64,000 nucleotides of DNA. Source: Promerops cafer. Lineage: Eukaryota; Chordata; Aves; Passeriformes; Nectariniidae. Positions 13,370-27,218 of this stretch are shown piece by piece. Both the position numbers and the translations under genes were made by a program. The DNA lies in contig VZSE01009483.1 of NCBI GenBank assembly GCA_013398275.1, positions 1,338,516-1,402,515 on the forward strand, in the 5' to 3' direction. Under the pieces are notes generated by a model. It searched no databases. It had not been told where the DNA came from and was given only the letters and a program-made list of their open reading frames with translations. Each line of letters begins with the position of its first letter. The first letter of the stretch is position 1.

Positions 13370-13944
13370 TGCATTGGGTCTGGCTGGGATGGAGTTAACT
13401 TTCTTCATAGCCTACTGTGTTTCCTGTTTGGGACTGAGACAGTGTTAGTTACACACCAGAGTTTTGAATGTTGCTGCTCAGCATTTGTACAGCCCCAGGG
13501 TTGCTTTTTTTTTTTTTTTTTGGCATCTATGCTGCCCCACCAGCAAATAATCTGGGGGTACACAGGAAGCTGGGAGGGAACACAACCAGGACAGATGACC
13601 CAGACTGACTGAAGGGATTTTCTATGCCATACAACATTGTGCTCAACTATGAAATCAATGGGAAAGAGAGATGTTTGTGGTTAAAGCATTTGTCATTACA
13701 AGCAACTGTTATGTGTGGTGAGGTCCTGCTTCCCAGGAAGTAGCTGGACACCTTCTGCCAATGGAAAGTTGTGAATTAATTCCTTATTCTGCTTTGCTTC
13801 CACAAATAGCTTTTCTTCACCTATTAAACTCTTTATCTCAATCCAAGTTTTCAGCTTTTCCACTTCAAAGTCTCTCCCCCATTCCTCTTGGGAGAAGTGA
13901 GCAAGGGACTAGGTCGAGGCTCAAGGTCAGCCACTACAGCACAC
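13370..13944 (+). mobile_element. Solo LTR of an avian endogenous retrovirus (ERVL-like)
   Basis: The segment starts near TGCATTGGGTCTGGCTGGGA and contains GGAGTTAACTTTCTTCATAG, GTACACAGGAAGCTGGGAGG, CACCTATTAAACTCTTTATC and TCTCTCCCCCATTCC in the order of a common avian LTR. No internal viral region is attached, so it is a solo or decayed LTR. The poly-T at 13507-13524 lies inside it. The same family appears on the minus strand at 20741-21513 and 46766-48569. Confidence 0.75.
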
Positions 13945-15813
13945 AAACTACTTTTGCCTTGGCTGACAAAGTCTTTTTGTTGTCCTGAATGAATACAGAT
14001 CTGTTCTTTGCCATCAGGGCTGATGGAAAACAGGTACACGTGTCCCCATCAGGACATGGAGGAAGAACTGGTTTTGCCTCTCACCTTGAATGTGGAGGTG
14101 TTTGAATGAAAAAGTATTTCTGGTACTCTGACTTAATCATGCAAGACAGGGGTTAATTGCAAAGGCAAATAATTATTTCTTTCTCTTTTTTGAGCATGAT
14201 CTACCAAGCATCACCGTGCCAAGGAAATTAAGGAGAGAGAAAAATTTTTTGCTGTTCTGAGTAGCAGGACTCAGCTCCTTAGAAACTGTCTGCTTTTACA
14301 TTACCAACCTTCTCATCCCCATCCCCTGGACAGCATATCCAGCTCCTAACAAGATCATGAAATTTAAGATCACACAAAATGTAGATACTATTACCAGAGG
14401 CTGTCCATACAGGGGAGAGAAGTTAAGGGTGATAGGCAGCTCCTAATTGCCTCCATATTAATTACTTGTCCAGCTGCTGGCAGCTGCTGCTGTTGATGAG
14501 TAATAGTGTGTCACCCAGGTAATGCAAGATGTCACTTTTCAATGTGCTACAGCACTTTAGGTTGTCCATTCTGCCAGATTACAGTAGTCAGTTCTATAAG
14601 TGCCATTTTCTATTTCCTGGGGCAGCAACTGATCCCCAAAACAAGCTGTCAGGTGTCCCAGTGCTGCAAAACGTGGCATATATAAAATTTGTTAAGAAAG
14701 TATGTTCTTTGATCTTTCTGGCCTAATCAACAAGAAAGGATATTTAATCCATGAAACATATAGCAGCTAACAAGCTGTAAGGGATGTCTGGGTGTTAGGA
14801 GGACAAATTAGCTGCTGGTAGGACTGCATTGTTAAGGTTTAGGGCTTGACAAGCTTCAATGATCTCAGATCCAGGCGGAGGTTACTAAAGCATGGGAAGA
14901 AGAGTGTACTGCTGATAGTGGACACAAAGAATGCAGAATCTGTGGGCCACCAGGAAATCTGGCAGAATGGACAAGATAAGGAAAAAATTAATAAAGCCAA
15001 CCCAGCAACTGTGCTGAATCAGCCTCAGCTGGGGAAAGGTAATTCTGGTAGTGGGAGACTGACCGTGACTCAGGGCCCACTGACTCCCAAAGCCCACAAA
15101 CCAAGAGAGGAGAATGACTGAGAATCATTAACCAATAGAAGATTAGCACCACTCTATAAGGATCTCTATACTGCAATGGGTCTGGTATACAAGGGCCTGC
15201 AGGGTAGGCAAGTCATTGCAAATAGCCCATGAAAGCAGATAGAATTTCCATTCTATATATGGCACAAAATCATCATTGTGCAATTTCACTGGTTTGGTAA
15301 TGTCTGTTGCCATGCCGACCCTGTGGCAACATTTCCACCATCAAACCCAGAGGAGTACATAAATGTGATTGTTTACTGAACATGTACATCTCATAAATTC
15401 CTTTGCCTTTAAAGCCAAGCCATTACTAAGGCTGTGCCATCTTGGTTCTGTATTTTTCTTTTGCACTTAAGAAAGAAGCTTCTATGTAGATCTTGTAAGC
15501 TTGTCAATAAAGCAAGGTTAAAACTGATTAAGTTACTTTTACATCTCTTGTGCCATCAAAGTTACTTTTACTAGCATTTTTGGGCTAGTAATTAAAGAAA
15601 TCGGACCCATCCTATCTTTATAGTGTTATAAAACTTGTGTGTGATTCTTTCATCTGATGAAATTATAGACCATTATAAGGCATAATTTATGGATGGTATT
15701 ACAGGAAAATGAGAACACATATGAATTTTTCAGCATGTCACTGGTTGCTGTACCAAAAAATACCAGAAAATGCTGCAGTTATATAACTTGACTGTATATT
15801 TGAATATAACAAT
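13945..15813. other. Intergenic, no gene seen
   Basis: Unique AT-rich sequence with short overlapping chance frames (up to about 91 codons). Confidence 0.55.

Positions 15814-15852
<39 letters not shown>
15814..15852. repeat. (TG)n microsatellite
   Basis: About 18 uninterrupted TG units, likely polymorphic. Confidence 0.97.
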
Positions 15853-15854
<2 letters not shown>

Positions 15855-18800
15855 CCTCTAATGCCTTCCCTCTGGACTATTGATACAATTTCTGAGTTTT
15901 TTCATTATTCCTCATGAAAAAGTAAGTAATGGATTTCATAGCACAGTCACTTTTTAATGCACAGAAACTTCACATTCTTTTCAGTATGAAATACAAAGTC
16001 TGTATGGTCCATTAAAAAAGTGGTAAATTGCAAGAAAACTACCAATGTAGTTACTTCAATTGGAACAGGAAAAACTTCTTAATTCTGCATCCCTTCAGGA
16101 CCCAGGGTTTTACTTAGTCTGCACCAAATGTTTTTAAATACAGGTTGACACAACTAGAACAATTCAAGCACAGATTTACCCAGAAGGAGAGTACCAAAGG
16201 GGCTGAAGTTACCCTGCTAACATTACAAGCTATCATCTCCAGTGCTCCCCACTAAAGAGCTCTGCAGAGCACACAGTTCTCCCTTACAGGCTTACACAGA
16301 CCAACTATTCATATGTGGCTAGATTAGGCACCACAATACAGGTAGGCAGGATGTTGTTTGGATGAAAGCTAGGAATGGAACAGCAGAGCTAGTTTACAGG
16401 GGAGCTGCTTGTTTAGCAGAAAATCTCATACCACAAGAATGAGGTAGCCTAAGTAAAAGAAAAAGCATTCAATTTTGCATCATTGTTTCTAATGTATTGA
16501 AGTTGCATCTATTTTCCCACCTACTTAAATCTACTTCATTTACTGCCAGGTGCACTGGAGAGAGTCCTTTGATTTCAGCCCCTCTGTACGGATCCATTTC
16601 TTTTAATTTAATCCTGTTATTAATATGCAGAGTTGCTACTTCAGTTTTTAATACATTTAAAATCCTTCCAAGCTGACCTTTTTGCCTTTGCATCAGGGTG
16701 CCAAACAAGGGTTGTCTGGGGAACTTGTAACACACAGTTCTCAGCAAAGAGCCAAAGCAAGGCAGCCTCCTCTCCCTCATGCAGCTCCTGGTAATGTTCT
16801 GTCTTCTCAAACATGTGTTACTCTGAAGCACAGAAGAAACAGAAACTGAATTAGATAATAGCTGTGTAGCATTTAACTCCAGGGTTTGTAAATTCACTGT
16901 GCTGCTAGCTCCTTGCTGCCACAGAGTTCCCTCTCTCTCCTCTTTCAAGACCTCTGTACCGCTTGCACATCAAATCAATGAACTGTGAAGCCAGTTAGGT
17001 ATTTAGCATGAATTCATCAAGGAGAAAAGAGAACACAAATCTTCTGGCTTCATCTCTCCCAGCGAAGGCCCCTGTGTTACATGTCACGGTCACAGTCATG
17101 TAATGCATGCCCACGTTTCCTCAGTTCCCCACATTAACACCAGGACTGGAACCACACCCTGGCTTACACAGTAAATTTTCAATGGTTTCATTTGGATAGC
17201 CATTCACTTCCATCTCTGATAGTAGGGCCCAAAAGTTTCTATCCGATTTTCCAACTACAACTCCATTGCACTCTGTGTTATAAATAGTACAATAAGCCTG
17301 TTGTTACCTGGGGTCCAGCACTGAGGAGCTCTGCAAAAGTGACAGCACAAAACAAGATTCAGAGGTGTCACCTAACAGAGAGATAACATCCTGCTGGACT
17401 TTATTTAATATATTCCAGGTATTAATTAAAGAGCTAATAGTCCTGTGGAAGGGAAAAACATATGTATTTCCTGATGTTACTTGAATTAGAATTATTAAAG
17501 ACTGCTATCACTAAGGATTTATCTATACTGCTTACATATTTAATTTATACGATGGAAGGGGAAAACACTAATTTACAAAAAAATCCTATTCAAAATATAA
17601 CCTAAAATATAACCTAAATATAACCTAATTAGAATATCGTTTCTCATTAAGCAGTGGGTATCCATTTCTCCGTGAATTCAATTAAGTATACTTGATTAGA
17701 GAGTGAACAGCAGTAATTGACAAGACTCATTAAATTCCCCTTAAAACATACAGCTATGGACTTCAGTGGGAGTTAAATCAAACCCTAAATTAAGAGCCAG
17801 ATTGCTTCAAGATTAAAACAACTTGTTTCAAAGCCTGGGGACAGTTTGTTCAATTTTATACTGTATTGGTATTCTTCTTTTATTAAGTGCACAAACAGGT
17901 GGGATGAGATTCCTCTCACCTAACTTTAGATGTATACAGTTTACAATTTGGAGCTAGTCATGCCAGACTCCCTTTATACTCAATGGAGAGAAACAGCCTC
18001 TCTTAAGGCATGATTCATATGACCTATTTAAATGTCTACTTTAGAATGAGATAAATTGTGTACTATAACCATTTGGTCTTCATTGAAAATAGAAGTAATT
18101 AGGCTAATTCATTTAAAGGGAGCTGTCTGCAGCACAAGTGTTTATATTTAGTAAAATGATTACTTTCTTTGACAGATGAAGATATTTAGACTCATCATCA
18201 ATGTGTGTAGATGGGGATAACTTAGGCAGTGGTACTGAAGCACAAATTTATATATCTATATATCTGTGTGTGTATATTAAAATATTATTTATATTAATAT
18301 AAAATAGATTTATATTAAAATATATATTTAAATATATAATTTTTTACTTGATCTTTCAAATGGAACTTAATTGCTATACACAAAGCAAAGGTAAAATGTT
18401 TTTTACTCAATAATACTCTTTATTCTTCTGATCTGCTATATTTGTAGCTGACCAACATCAAAAGTAACTGATATTTAAAAGAAGGATGTGAGTGGGCTAG
18501 TCCTTTCCCTCCACTGTTAAGGGTATTTAAGCAAACACAATAAAGGAAGGATTTTGCCTTATTCTTGTGATTCTCTTGTAATAAAAGTGCTCTTGGATTT
18601 AAGTGCTAAAAATGATCACAGAATTATCTGTGGTATAATTAAGTTCAAGGCAATCTGCTGCTTTGCTGGAATGAAAGGCATTTTCATGCCACAATTTATA
18701 TTAATTTCCCCTGGCATATTCAGAGAGGCATTCTGATTTAGCTATATCCTAGTTGCTGTACCTTGTTCTCCAAGACAGAGCATGTAAATAAAGTCAGAGT

Positions 18801-19257
18801 TTTCTCTGGGGCATTAATAATTGTACTTGTTTCAGGGTTTAAATAGAGTATGATATGGTTTTAGCTCAAAAACAATTTTACTAAAGATATAATTAAGATT
18901 TTCTGTCATGCAACTTTATTATAGATTGTGAGACTTTTTTATTGTGTTTCATTTATTTTAATTTTTTTAATTAAATGAAAATTGAAGTAATAATTTTTGT
19001 AAAATTTATTACCTTTCTTCTCCAGCCAGCACTGGAATTCATCAAATTCTAAGGACACTAATCACAGCTGCTGGTAGTGACTCTCTCTGATAATCTGGTT
19101 ATTAGTCTCTAGTAAAAGATGATCCGATATATACGATGAAACAAACTTCCTCACGATGAGTTACATTTACATCTTGCAGTCAGTACACAGAAGCATTTTC
19201 TGTCTCTGATAATTTTTGTTTTGAGGAGTTAAATGTGACATAGATGCTATAAACCAC
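15853..19257. other. Intergenic, no gene seen; AT-rich low-complexity stretch
   Basis: A minus-strand frame of 159 codons (16469-16948) is the longest here but shows no recognisable domain. A TATA/ATAT low-complexity stretch lies at about 18248-18342. Nothing else is recognisable. Confidence 0.5.
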
Positions 19258-19400
19258 TTGGAATCACAGAAGCATAAAGTAATCTAGATGGACTCTGGGA
19301 CCTTGTCAGGTCGAATCTCCTCTCAAAGCAGGGCTAACTCTGATGTTAGATGCTTAGTGCCTTCCCCAGTTTTACACATTTGCAAGTTTCCTAGACAACC
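19258..19400 (-). repeat. CR1 LINE 3' fragment
   Basis: GAATCACAGAAGCATAAAGT, then GGGACCTTGTCAGGTCGAATC and CTCAAAGCAGGGCTAACTC follow the reverse strand of the CR1 3' end. Confidence 0.75.
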
Positions 19401-19439
19401 TGTTATAGTGTTGGATCAGCCATGATTCCATCATTGAAA

Positions 19440-19572
19440 GTGTTCAAGGTCAGGCAGCGTGAGGTTTTGAGCAACTTGATTTAGTGAATAATAATGTCCC
19501 TGCCCATGGCTGGGGAAAATGGACCAAATGATCTTTAAAAGTCCCTTTCAACCCAAATAAATCCAGGATTTT
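19440..19572 (+). repeat. CR1 LINE 3' fragment in opposite orientation
   Basis: GTGTTCAAGGTCAGGCAGCG, TGTCCCTGCCCATGGC and CCCTTTCAACCCAAATAAAT form a CR1 3' end read on +. It faces the fragment at 19258. Confidence 0.8.
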
Positions 19573-19774
19573 ATTTTTTTTAATAATCGTGAATTAGAAT
19601 TTTTTCATGGAATTTATGTCCATTATTACTTGTCCTTTTGTGTTGCACCTCCGAGGAGATCTGTAACCATCCACGAAAAAGTTGCACAAGTAAATTTTCT
19701 TAACCTTTTCTTCAGACTGAACAAACCCATTTACCTCACCTCTACTCACGTGTTACAGCCTACAGCCCTCTGGT

Positions 19775-20640
19775 TAGCTTTATGCTCCTCTACTGGACTT
19801 GTCCCCATATGCTAAAGTTTCTTGTACCTGGGAGTCCAAAACTAGACACAGCATTCCAGATGCAGCCTCTTGAGTTCATAAGGAAGTCACTTTCCCTGGC
19901 CTGCTGGCTACACTCTTAATAATGCAGGCCACCATGCAGTTAGGCTTTGTTGCTGCAAGGACACATTGCTGGCTCATGTTTGGGTTGTTCACCATGACCC
20001 CAGGTCCTTTCCCAAAAGACTCTGTTCTAGGCTGTCAAATTGTACAGTGGCATTTTATCATAGAGCTTTAGATGAGGCTTTACTTGTCTTTTTTAATTGG
20101 GTGGGTGGGTTGGTTGGTTTGGTTGGTTGGTTGGTTGGTTGGTTGGTTGGTTTTTTTAATTTGCCTTTTTGAACTTCAAGAAGTTTCTGTCAGGCTATTT
20201 CTCTAGCCTATTGAGATCCCCCTGAATAACTGCTCTGCCCTCCAGCATCCATCTTTTCCCCACCATTTAATGTCACCTGCTAATGAGGATGCATTCCATT
20301 TCATCATTCAGGTCATTACTGAAGAAGTTAAATACCACCAGGGTCACAATCTAATGCAGAAGAATACCACTCCTAACTGGCTACCAGTTAGACTTTCAGC
20401 TACTAACCAGAACTCTTCAAGCCTGATGGTCCAATCATTTGTTTCATCAACCTCACAGACAATCCATCCTGTCCATATCTCTCAAACATGGTTACAAAGA
20501 TACAACCAAATATGGTCTTGATAGTCTCTCTAAAGTTAAAATAGCCAATATCAATTACTTGCCTTTCCTCCCCAAAGTAGTCATCATTGAAAGCAGCCAG
20601 GTATCTGTGGTAAAGCTATGCTGGCTGCTCTAAAATTGTG
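19775..20640 (-). repeat. Longer CR1 LINE copy interrupted by a (TTGG)n tract
   Basis: Phrases such as ACACAGCATTCCAGATGCAG, GCAAGGACACATTGCTGGCTC and CCCCCTGAATAACTGCTCTG run in the order of the CR1 reverse strand. The copy is old and diverged. A TTGG/GGGT microsatellite at about 20097-20152 interrupts it. Confidence 0.7.
20097..20152. repeat. (TTGG)n microsatellite
   Basis: Imperfect GGGT units pass into about eight TTGG units and end in a T run. Confidence 0.93.
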
Positions 20641-20740
20641 TTAGGGTTTTGTTTCTTTGGTTAGTTTTTTTTTTTTGCGAAAACAAATATATCACCCTAC
20701 ACAACTATAGCAGTTCCAGGAACTATAAATGGCATAATGC

Positions 20741-21513
20741 TGTCCTGCTGTAACCCCATCCAGCAAGTAACTGACTCCCAGAGGCATAGAATCAGAAGAG
20801 TAAAAGTGAGAAAACTTGTGGGTTGAGATAAAAACAGTTTAATGGGACAGAAGAGGAAGTAAATAATAATAGTGTTAATTACCATAATAATAGGAATTAG
20901 AATACACAAAACAAGTGATACACTATGCAGCTGCTCACCACTTGCCAAGTGATGTCCAGCCATTTCCCAAGAGCAGCCCCTGGCCAGCTTCTGCCCTAAT
21001 TTATATACGGCATGATGTCNCAAGTAACTGACTCCCAGAGGCATAGAATCAGAAGAGTAAAAGTGAGAAAACTTGTGGGTTGAGATAAAAACAGTTTAAT
21101 GGGACAGAAGAGGAAGTAAATAATAATAGTGTTAATTACCATAATAATAGGAATTAGAATACACAAAACAAGTGATACACTATGCAGCTGCTCACCACTT
21201 GCCAAGTGATGTCCAGCCATTTCCCAAGAGCAGCCCCTGGCCAGCTTCTGCCCTAATTGGGCACATAAATGATGTCATGTGGTACTGAATATCCCTTTGG
21301 TCTTTAGGGTCAGCTGCCCTGGTTCTGTCTCCTCGCAACTTCTTGTGCTCCTCCAGCCTTCTTGCTGGCAGGGCACGAGAAGCTGAAAAGTCCGTGACTT
21401 GGTAGAAACACTACTTAGAAACCTAAAGATAGCAATGTGTTATCATACTAAATCCAAAGCAAGGTACCAGCTACTAAGAAAATTAGCTATCTATCCCAGC
21501 CAAAACCAGGTCA
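20741..21513 (-). mobile_element. ERVL-like avian LTR with an internal 257-bp duplication
   Basis: On + it begins TGTCCTGCTGTAACCCC and ends CCAGCCAAAACCAGGTCA, the ends of the same LTR family as 13370-13944 in reverse. TTGAGATAAAAACAGTTTAA and CTCCAGCCTTCTTGCTGGCA are typical inner phrases. The flanks AATGC and GATGC agree in four of five bases, consistent with a 5-bp target duplication. The segment 20764-21000 recurs without a mismatch at 21021-21257, right after a single N, so the element is really about 516 bp if the duplication is an assembly error. Confidence 0.8.
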
Positions 21514-24500
21514 GATGCAGCAGTCAGATTTGGGCTAGCTTTTATGTAACAGCACATGAAGAGGGAAGCACAGGGACGTTTGTCTTCACTGTCATATGAG
21601 ATTTGACTTGAATTTGCATGCCTTGCCTGTTTCTCATGTGCTGGTTGAAATAAACCTGAATCTACCATAAGCATGAAAACTGGCTTGATAAGAAAGTAAG
21701 GTACAACTAGAGAAATGTTGAGTTTGAATTTAATTCCTGAAGGCAGTTTGGATGCAAAAATGCACATGTCATTTGAACTGATCTATTCCCAATCCTATAA
21801 AGTTGTCCCATCATACAGAGCAGCCTCATCTATCCATCTGTATGCCCTTGCTTCTTGACACCACTCTGCTTCAACTCTGACACCCCTCTTTTAGCTGCCG
21901 CTGGTAAACTGCAAGATTTTTAAGACTTTGACAATGAAGAACAGTTTGTTATCAAGAGGGGATCTGTGGGCTCCTACAACTTCTAGTAGTAAATATCCAA
22001 AAACTATTTGAGGACAGCCACTGCAACAAAATCTCATGGCAGCTGGTCATGATCATATTATCAGAACAACTATGCATAAAAGAAGAATCCTCGGGAACTT
22101 CTTATCTAAGACAAGGAGCCCTCCACAGCCACATGAAAACACATACTCCTGATTACAGCCATGGATCTGGAATCCAGAATGATGGCCCCTCGTTTTTATA
22201 CTTGAAGAAATGCCTAAGTTAATTCCTTTCCACCATTTCTATAACACATAGAAATATAGAATATACAGAACTCCATATTCTAATTCCCTCAGTTATATGG
22301 AATGTATGTATGAATTTATTATCAGAATATATATGCAGAAATCTATGTTCATATGGTATAAGAATATGTCATATAATCTATGTTCCATACAGAATTCCAT
22401 ATTCATATATAAGCTGTAAGAAAACTATGGAGTTTTTTTCCTTTTCTAATAAATTCCAGTATTTGGGCTCCTTTTCTGATGTTTTCACAAGTTATGCATA
22501 TCATAAAGACCTTGAATCCAATTGTAATAGTCAGCTCAGAGTCCATTGCTTACTGGTGAAAGCTGCTTGTATGTGAAGCCAGGATTTTTTTCCACCATAT
22601 TTCCTAGTCATTCTGTCTTACAAGAGCCTCTTGTGGTCCCTCATAGTATGCCTTTGTCCTTATTACCCTGAATGTCTTCATATCACAAACTTTCCCACCA
22701 TGCCAGCAAACTTGCTCACCTCACTGCTCATTTCTTTTCCAGGTCACCTAAGAGTGTGCACAGAGCTTTGGGAAAATCAGTGGTTACCAGTGGTTATGAC
22801 CAGTTGTTACCACTGACCTTCCACTATAATAAGTAACCTGTCGTCTTACCCTCTATTTCCCAAGTTGTAACCTGTTATTGACCCATAAAATGACTTTTTA
22901 TTTAATCTCATAACTACTAAGTTTCCTTGGAAGCTGTTGATGATGGTACTATGAAATGTCTTCAAAAGTACAAGCAGATTACATCAACTTGGCTTTGTCC
23001 AAATATTCGCTGCAATCCTTCAAAACGAGCACTATCAGGTAGGAGTTTTGTTTTTAGAAGTCATACTGAGTCTTCCATAGTGCTTCTTTTATATAGCAGT
23101 CATTGATCAGCCTTACAGACTCTCTGATGAGCTTCTTGATGTGCTGAAGAAGGGTTTAGTCCTCGTTTGGAGATTTTCAGGAAGTTGTTCCTCCCAGCTA
23201 TTTTTTTTTCTTTTTTTTCCCTTTTTTTTTAATATGTGATTCGCCAGGATTTATGAATTTTTCTATTTTCCTCATTTGGATATGACTACAGTGTTTAAAA
23301 GGTTGCCTTCTTGCTTGTGATGACATCTCTTCCTTATTGTTTAGTCATGCCTGGTTCTTTGTACCTTTACTCAAGCCTGTCTTAATAGGTTGCATGCAAT
23401 GGCATATGACCTAAATATATTAAATGTATAATTCTGCTGTGTCCCAGGTATTGGCCTCTGGTGATTATGTTTATGCACATATTAGTTAAGGAGGAAGAGA
23501 AGGTTGCCTAGTTTCTGCCAAGAGAGCAGATGTTATACGCAGTACTACCCAACCTACGGCTCTGACAGTCAAGACATCAGACCTCTAATAAAGCAGAAAC
23601 CCTGCATAATTTCAACCAAACATGTTCACCCTCCCATTGCAAGCAGTCGTTTTATACCAGAGCTGCAAAGGTAACAATCTGCTTCATATTCCTCTCTGGG
23701 CCCCAGCCCTCTGCAGCAACACCCTACAAGCCCAATCTGTCTTGCCATGTGAGGGATTCTACTCACAATATTCTCTTCTCTCCAGTCCGGAGAAAGTGCA
23801 GTCCCAGTGAGCATTACAAATGAAATTAGTGATTAACTGAATCCTAAAAATAAGGAAAGAAGAAGGACAGACAGTCATAAGGAAAAAGCAAAACAAAGGG
23901 GTGTCATGTATTCATTTTCCAAAGCAGCACCAAATACACAGAGGGTAGTGTCACGAAGTGCCAGGGTCAGACTGCAGCCACCATTTCAGAGATCCCTCTC
24001 ATGACCACCTTTCCTTGCTGCTATGCAATGCTAATATGCTTTTGGGACATCACTGTTACCTTTCTTTTGGTAGGCAAAAACCATATTTTGCTATGATGTC
24101 CTTATGTCATTCTAAGGGTTCAGCAAGTCTATTTCAGCAGAAAAAACCCTGCACAGGAAACGAGCTGAGGAGTCCATATTGACAATGCATGGGGTAGGAA
24201 GGCCTTGGAGCAAGAGGCAGCAGCAGCAAGCAGTTCTTGTGAGGTGAGGAAATGTGCTGTGTGGGCAGAGCAGAGTCTAAAAGGGGGAAGGGAGCAGCCC
24301 ACACTCCAGGGACGGGGAGGAAAAAAGCAGGTGAATGACAGACTCAGCAAGAGGAAGTGCTTGAGGAGATTGTGAAAAGGAGCAGTCTGCAGCCACACAT
24401 GCTGCAAGATGTGACTTGGGAATGCAGTGTACTTTGAAGACTGGCTGTCCCCGTGGGAGTAGGTCTGCTGCCCGTGACGTTTACAGGGCAGTCAGTAATG

Positions 24501-26352
24501 GTCTGCACCCCGCAGCCTGCTCAGCCTCTCTTGGCTCCCTCCTTGCCTCACAAGAGGCTGAGTAGCACACAAACAGCTACAAAAACACAAACAGCATTTG
24601 GATGTTGATGTCCAGGCATCTTCGAAGTGTACCACTTCACAGCTGAAATGCCTAAATGAAAGTCCAAAGCTCTTTTGAAGGAGGAGTTGAGGGCCCAGTG
24701 GAGGATCCTGGAGGACACCCACTGCTCAGTGGAGATGCTGACCTGGGGCAGTGGGAACCATCCACTGCAAGCCTCCACGTCCCCTGAAACTCACATGGAT
24801 CTCCAGATGTTAACACCCATCAATAAATAATGACTATTAGAATAAATGGAGGTATAAACAATGGGCTTGTTAAACAGAAGAGAGGCACTGCTTTTGTCCT
24901 TACGAGTAGGATGATCCAAGTATTTTTCACCTAACCTAGTGTTAGAAATATTTATTTCAAAAACAATAAGCAGATTTAGTACATTTTAAATGAAAGACGC
25001 TTCATATTTATTCTTTGCCTTGTCATGAAACCATTCTCACTTAACGCAGGGAGTTAATTAAACCAGCCTTCACTAATCTGGCTGACAATTTAGACAGTAA
25101 TTAGTGCAACAGGAACAGACAAGACCTTACAGTTCTTTCAAGCCTCAAGGCTGATACGAGCCTCAAGGCCAATTGCTACAAGATTTAATCAACCCTTCTG
25201 TGCATTCCTCTCAATTCCCTAGGTACAAACCAACTTTTAGAATCAATCCTTCTGGCTTTCCAGAACCTTACACTTTTAATTCCTCCACTAAGTGGAGTTA
25301 GCAACACCCATTAGTACAGCAGTATTTGTGAAACACAATTTTTGAAGAATTTGCCCTATAATTAAGGTATGTGTGTCAGCATCCTCTTTAGTGGCATCAG
25401 CAATTAACATTACTAATGATGTCTCATGTCTGCAGCCTCTCATATGCTATTTTGGCTCTCTGTTTCAAGTTTTTAAACCGGAAAACACTACTTATTTAGA
25501 AGAAACACTTCTATATCTTCCTGGAACAGCTGTTAGCTGAAAACCATGGAAAAAATTTAAAGCATCTATCTTATCTTAGGCTTATGGAGCAGAAATTAAA
25601 GCACATAAGGTGCTAGAGACTCTAAATACTGGGATACAGTCAGTATTTTCTTGCCATCATGATCCATATATGGAAAAGACAAATTGTAAGTGAGTAATGA
25701 AAAGACATTTGGAAAAGTAGTTATTTTTCACAAAATGAATTTCTGGTAAAAGACTCCATAGATAGGAGCTGTTTCTAGTCCTGGTCCAACACACATTTTG
25801 TAATGCTTATGGGATGTACCAAAGATTCTGTGTAAAATGAAGGTCTTCTTATCATACAAATGCCCAAATCTCTAAATATTCTGGATAAAAGCCATTGAAA
25901 TAATCATCATTGTGAAGTCTTGCAACATTCCTCTAAAGCCATTAGTGTATGTACTTGTCACTGTTCTAAACAATCCCATTGCTTTGTACACAACAAAAAA
26001 CATTTCTTTCTTATTACCTGAAAGACTATACATTGCTTATACATTAAATGAACATCTTGTCCCTGTTTCCCTCTGCACTAAAAATATGCCAACAAATATT
26101 TTAATGATGGGAAGAAAAATGCATCAATTAATCCAACTTCTAGGAATGAAGAAAAAGAATGACAGAAACTTAGAAATACAAGTCCTTCTTGACTTACATG
26201 CAGGATAGATACCATTATAGATAGTCACCAAATTTGTGGAGAAATTACACTCTTTAATTGTAAGAACTGTAATATATAACTTCCTTTGCAAAACCATAAG
26301 AAAATGCACAGCCTTCCTATATATTCTGTATGTACGTATTTATTTTTCACCA
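21514..26352. other. Intergenic, no gene seen
   Basis: AT-rich sequence with chance frames up to about 98 codons. A T-rich tract lies at 23200-23232, and imperfect repeats of CATATTC/GAATATG words lie at about 22255-22410. No RNA gene or coding exon is recognisable. Confidence 0.5.
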
Positions 26353-26470
26353 TAGAATCACAGAATGGTTTGGTTTGGAAGGGACTTTTAAATGTCATCT
26401 AGTCCAATCTCCTGCAAACAAGCAGGGACATCTTGTAAGTTTGCACAAGAAGTTAGAAGACCACAACTCA
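26353..26470 (-). repeat. CR1 LINE 3' fragment
   Basis: CATAGAATCACAGAATGGTT followed by TTTGGAAGGGACTT and CATCTAGTCCAATCTCCTGC is the reverse strand of the CR1 3' end, little diverged. Confidence 0.88.
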
Positions 26471-27218
26471 CCAATAAGATGCAACATGGTTTTTAAGGCA
26501 AGTGTGGGCATTGATGAGCTTCATTGCAATGGATGTATGGAAAAAAAAGTTACCATGTTGTGCCCCAGCTCTGGGACCAGAAGCAGAGTGAGCAACTGCT
26601 TCCCATATCCTGCAGGTGCCAGTTAGAAAGGGAGAGTGATGTCTAATTCACTGCCTGGGAGAGTCCCCGGGAGACCTCCATACACTCAGCTTCTGCTGGT
26701 GAAACAGTCACTCTGTTATGCTCAATGCAACAGAATGGGAAGGACAGGACGTTTACTTTTAGAGGGAAGGTCTCCTAGGGCATCAGGGACAGCTGTGGCT
26801 CTTTCACCTTTAGAGACAACTTAGAAATGCTCGGACTTTACCCAGAAGTGTCTCCCATACACTATTAAAAATTCACTGTCTTTGTTGGAAACACACCCTC
26901 TCCACTTCGTAATTCTTCATAGTTTGCTTTTTTACATTTTCATCGTCTCACAGCCTTGCTTTTGTTGTTTGGTTACCAGGAATCAGGTAAGTTTCTCTTT
27001 GGGTCAAACAAACAATGCCAGAAGCTCTGCCAAAACAAGGAATGTCCCGCAACCTATTATTCCCGCTGTGCTCTAAGGCCCTTATTTCCACTTGTGGGGA
27101 AACATTCTCCCGCAGCCCCGCGTCAGCCTGCTCCAGGGTGGGAAGGTGGCTGCGTGCACCACAGCACACTGACCTGCCTTCTTCCACTGACTCGCTTTGC
27201 CATAATAAAAACTGTCTT

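Noticed and set aside
16469..16948. Minus-strand open frame of 159 codons in the upstream intergenic region
   Set aside because: No domain or family is recognisable, there is no CpG island or clear splice context, and a frame this long can arise by chance in 28 kb. A protein search would settle it.
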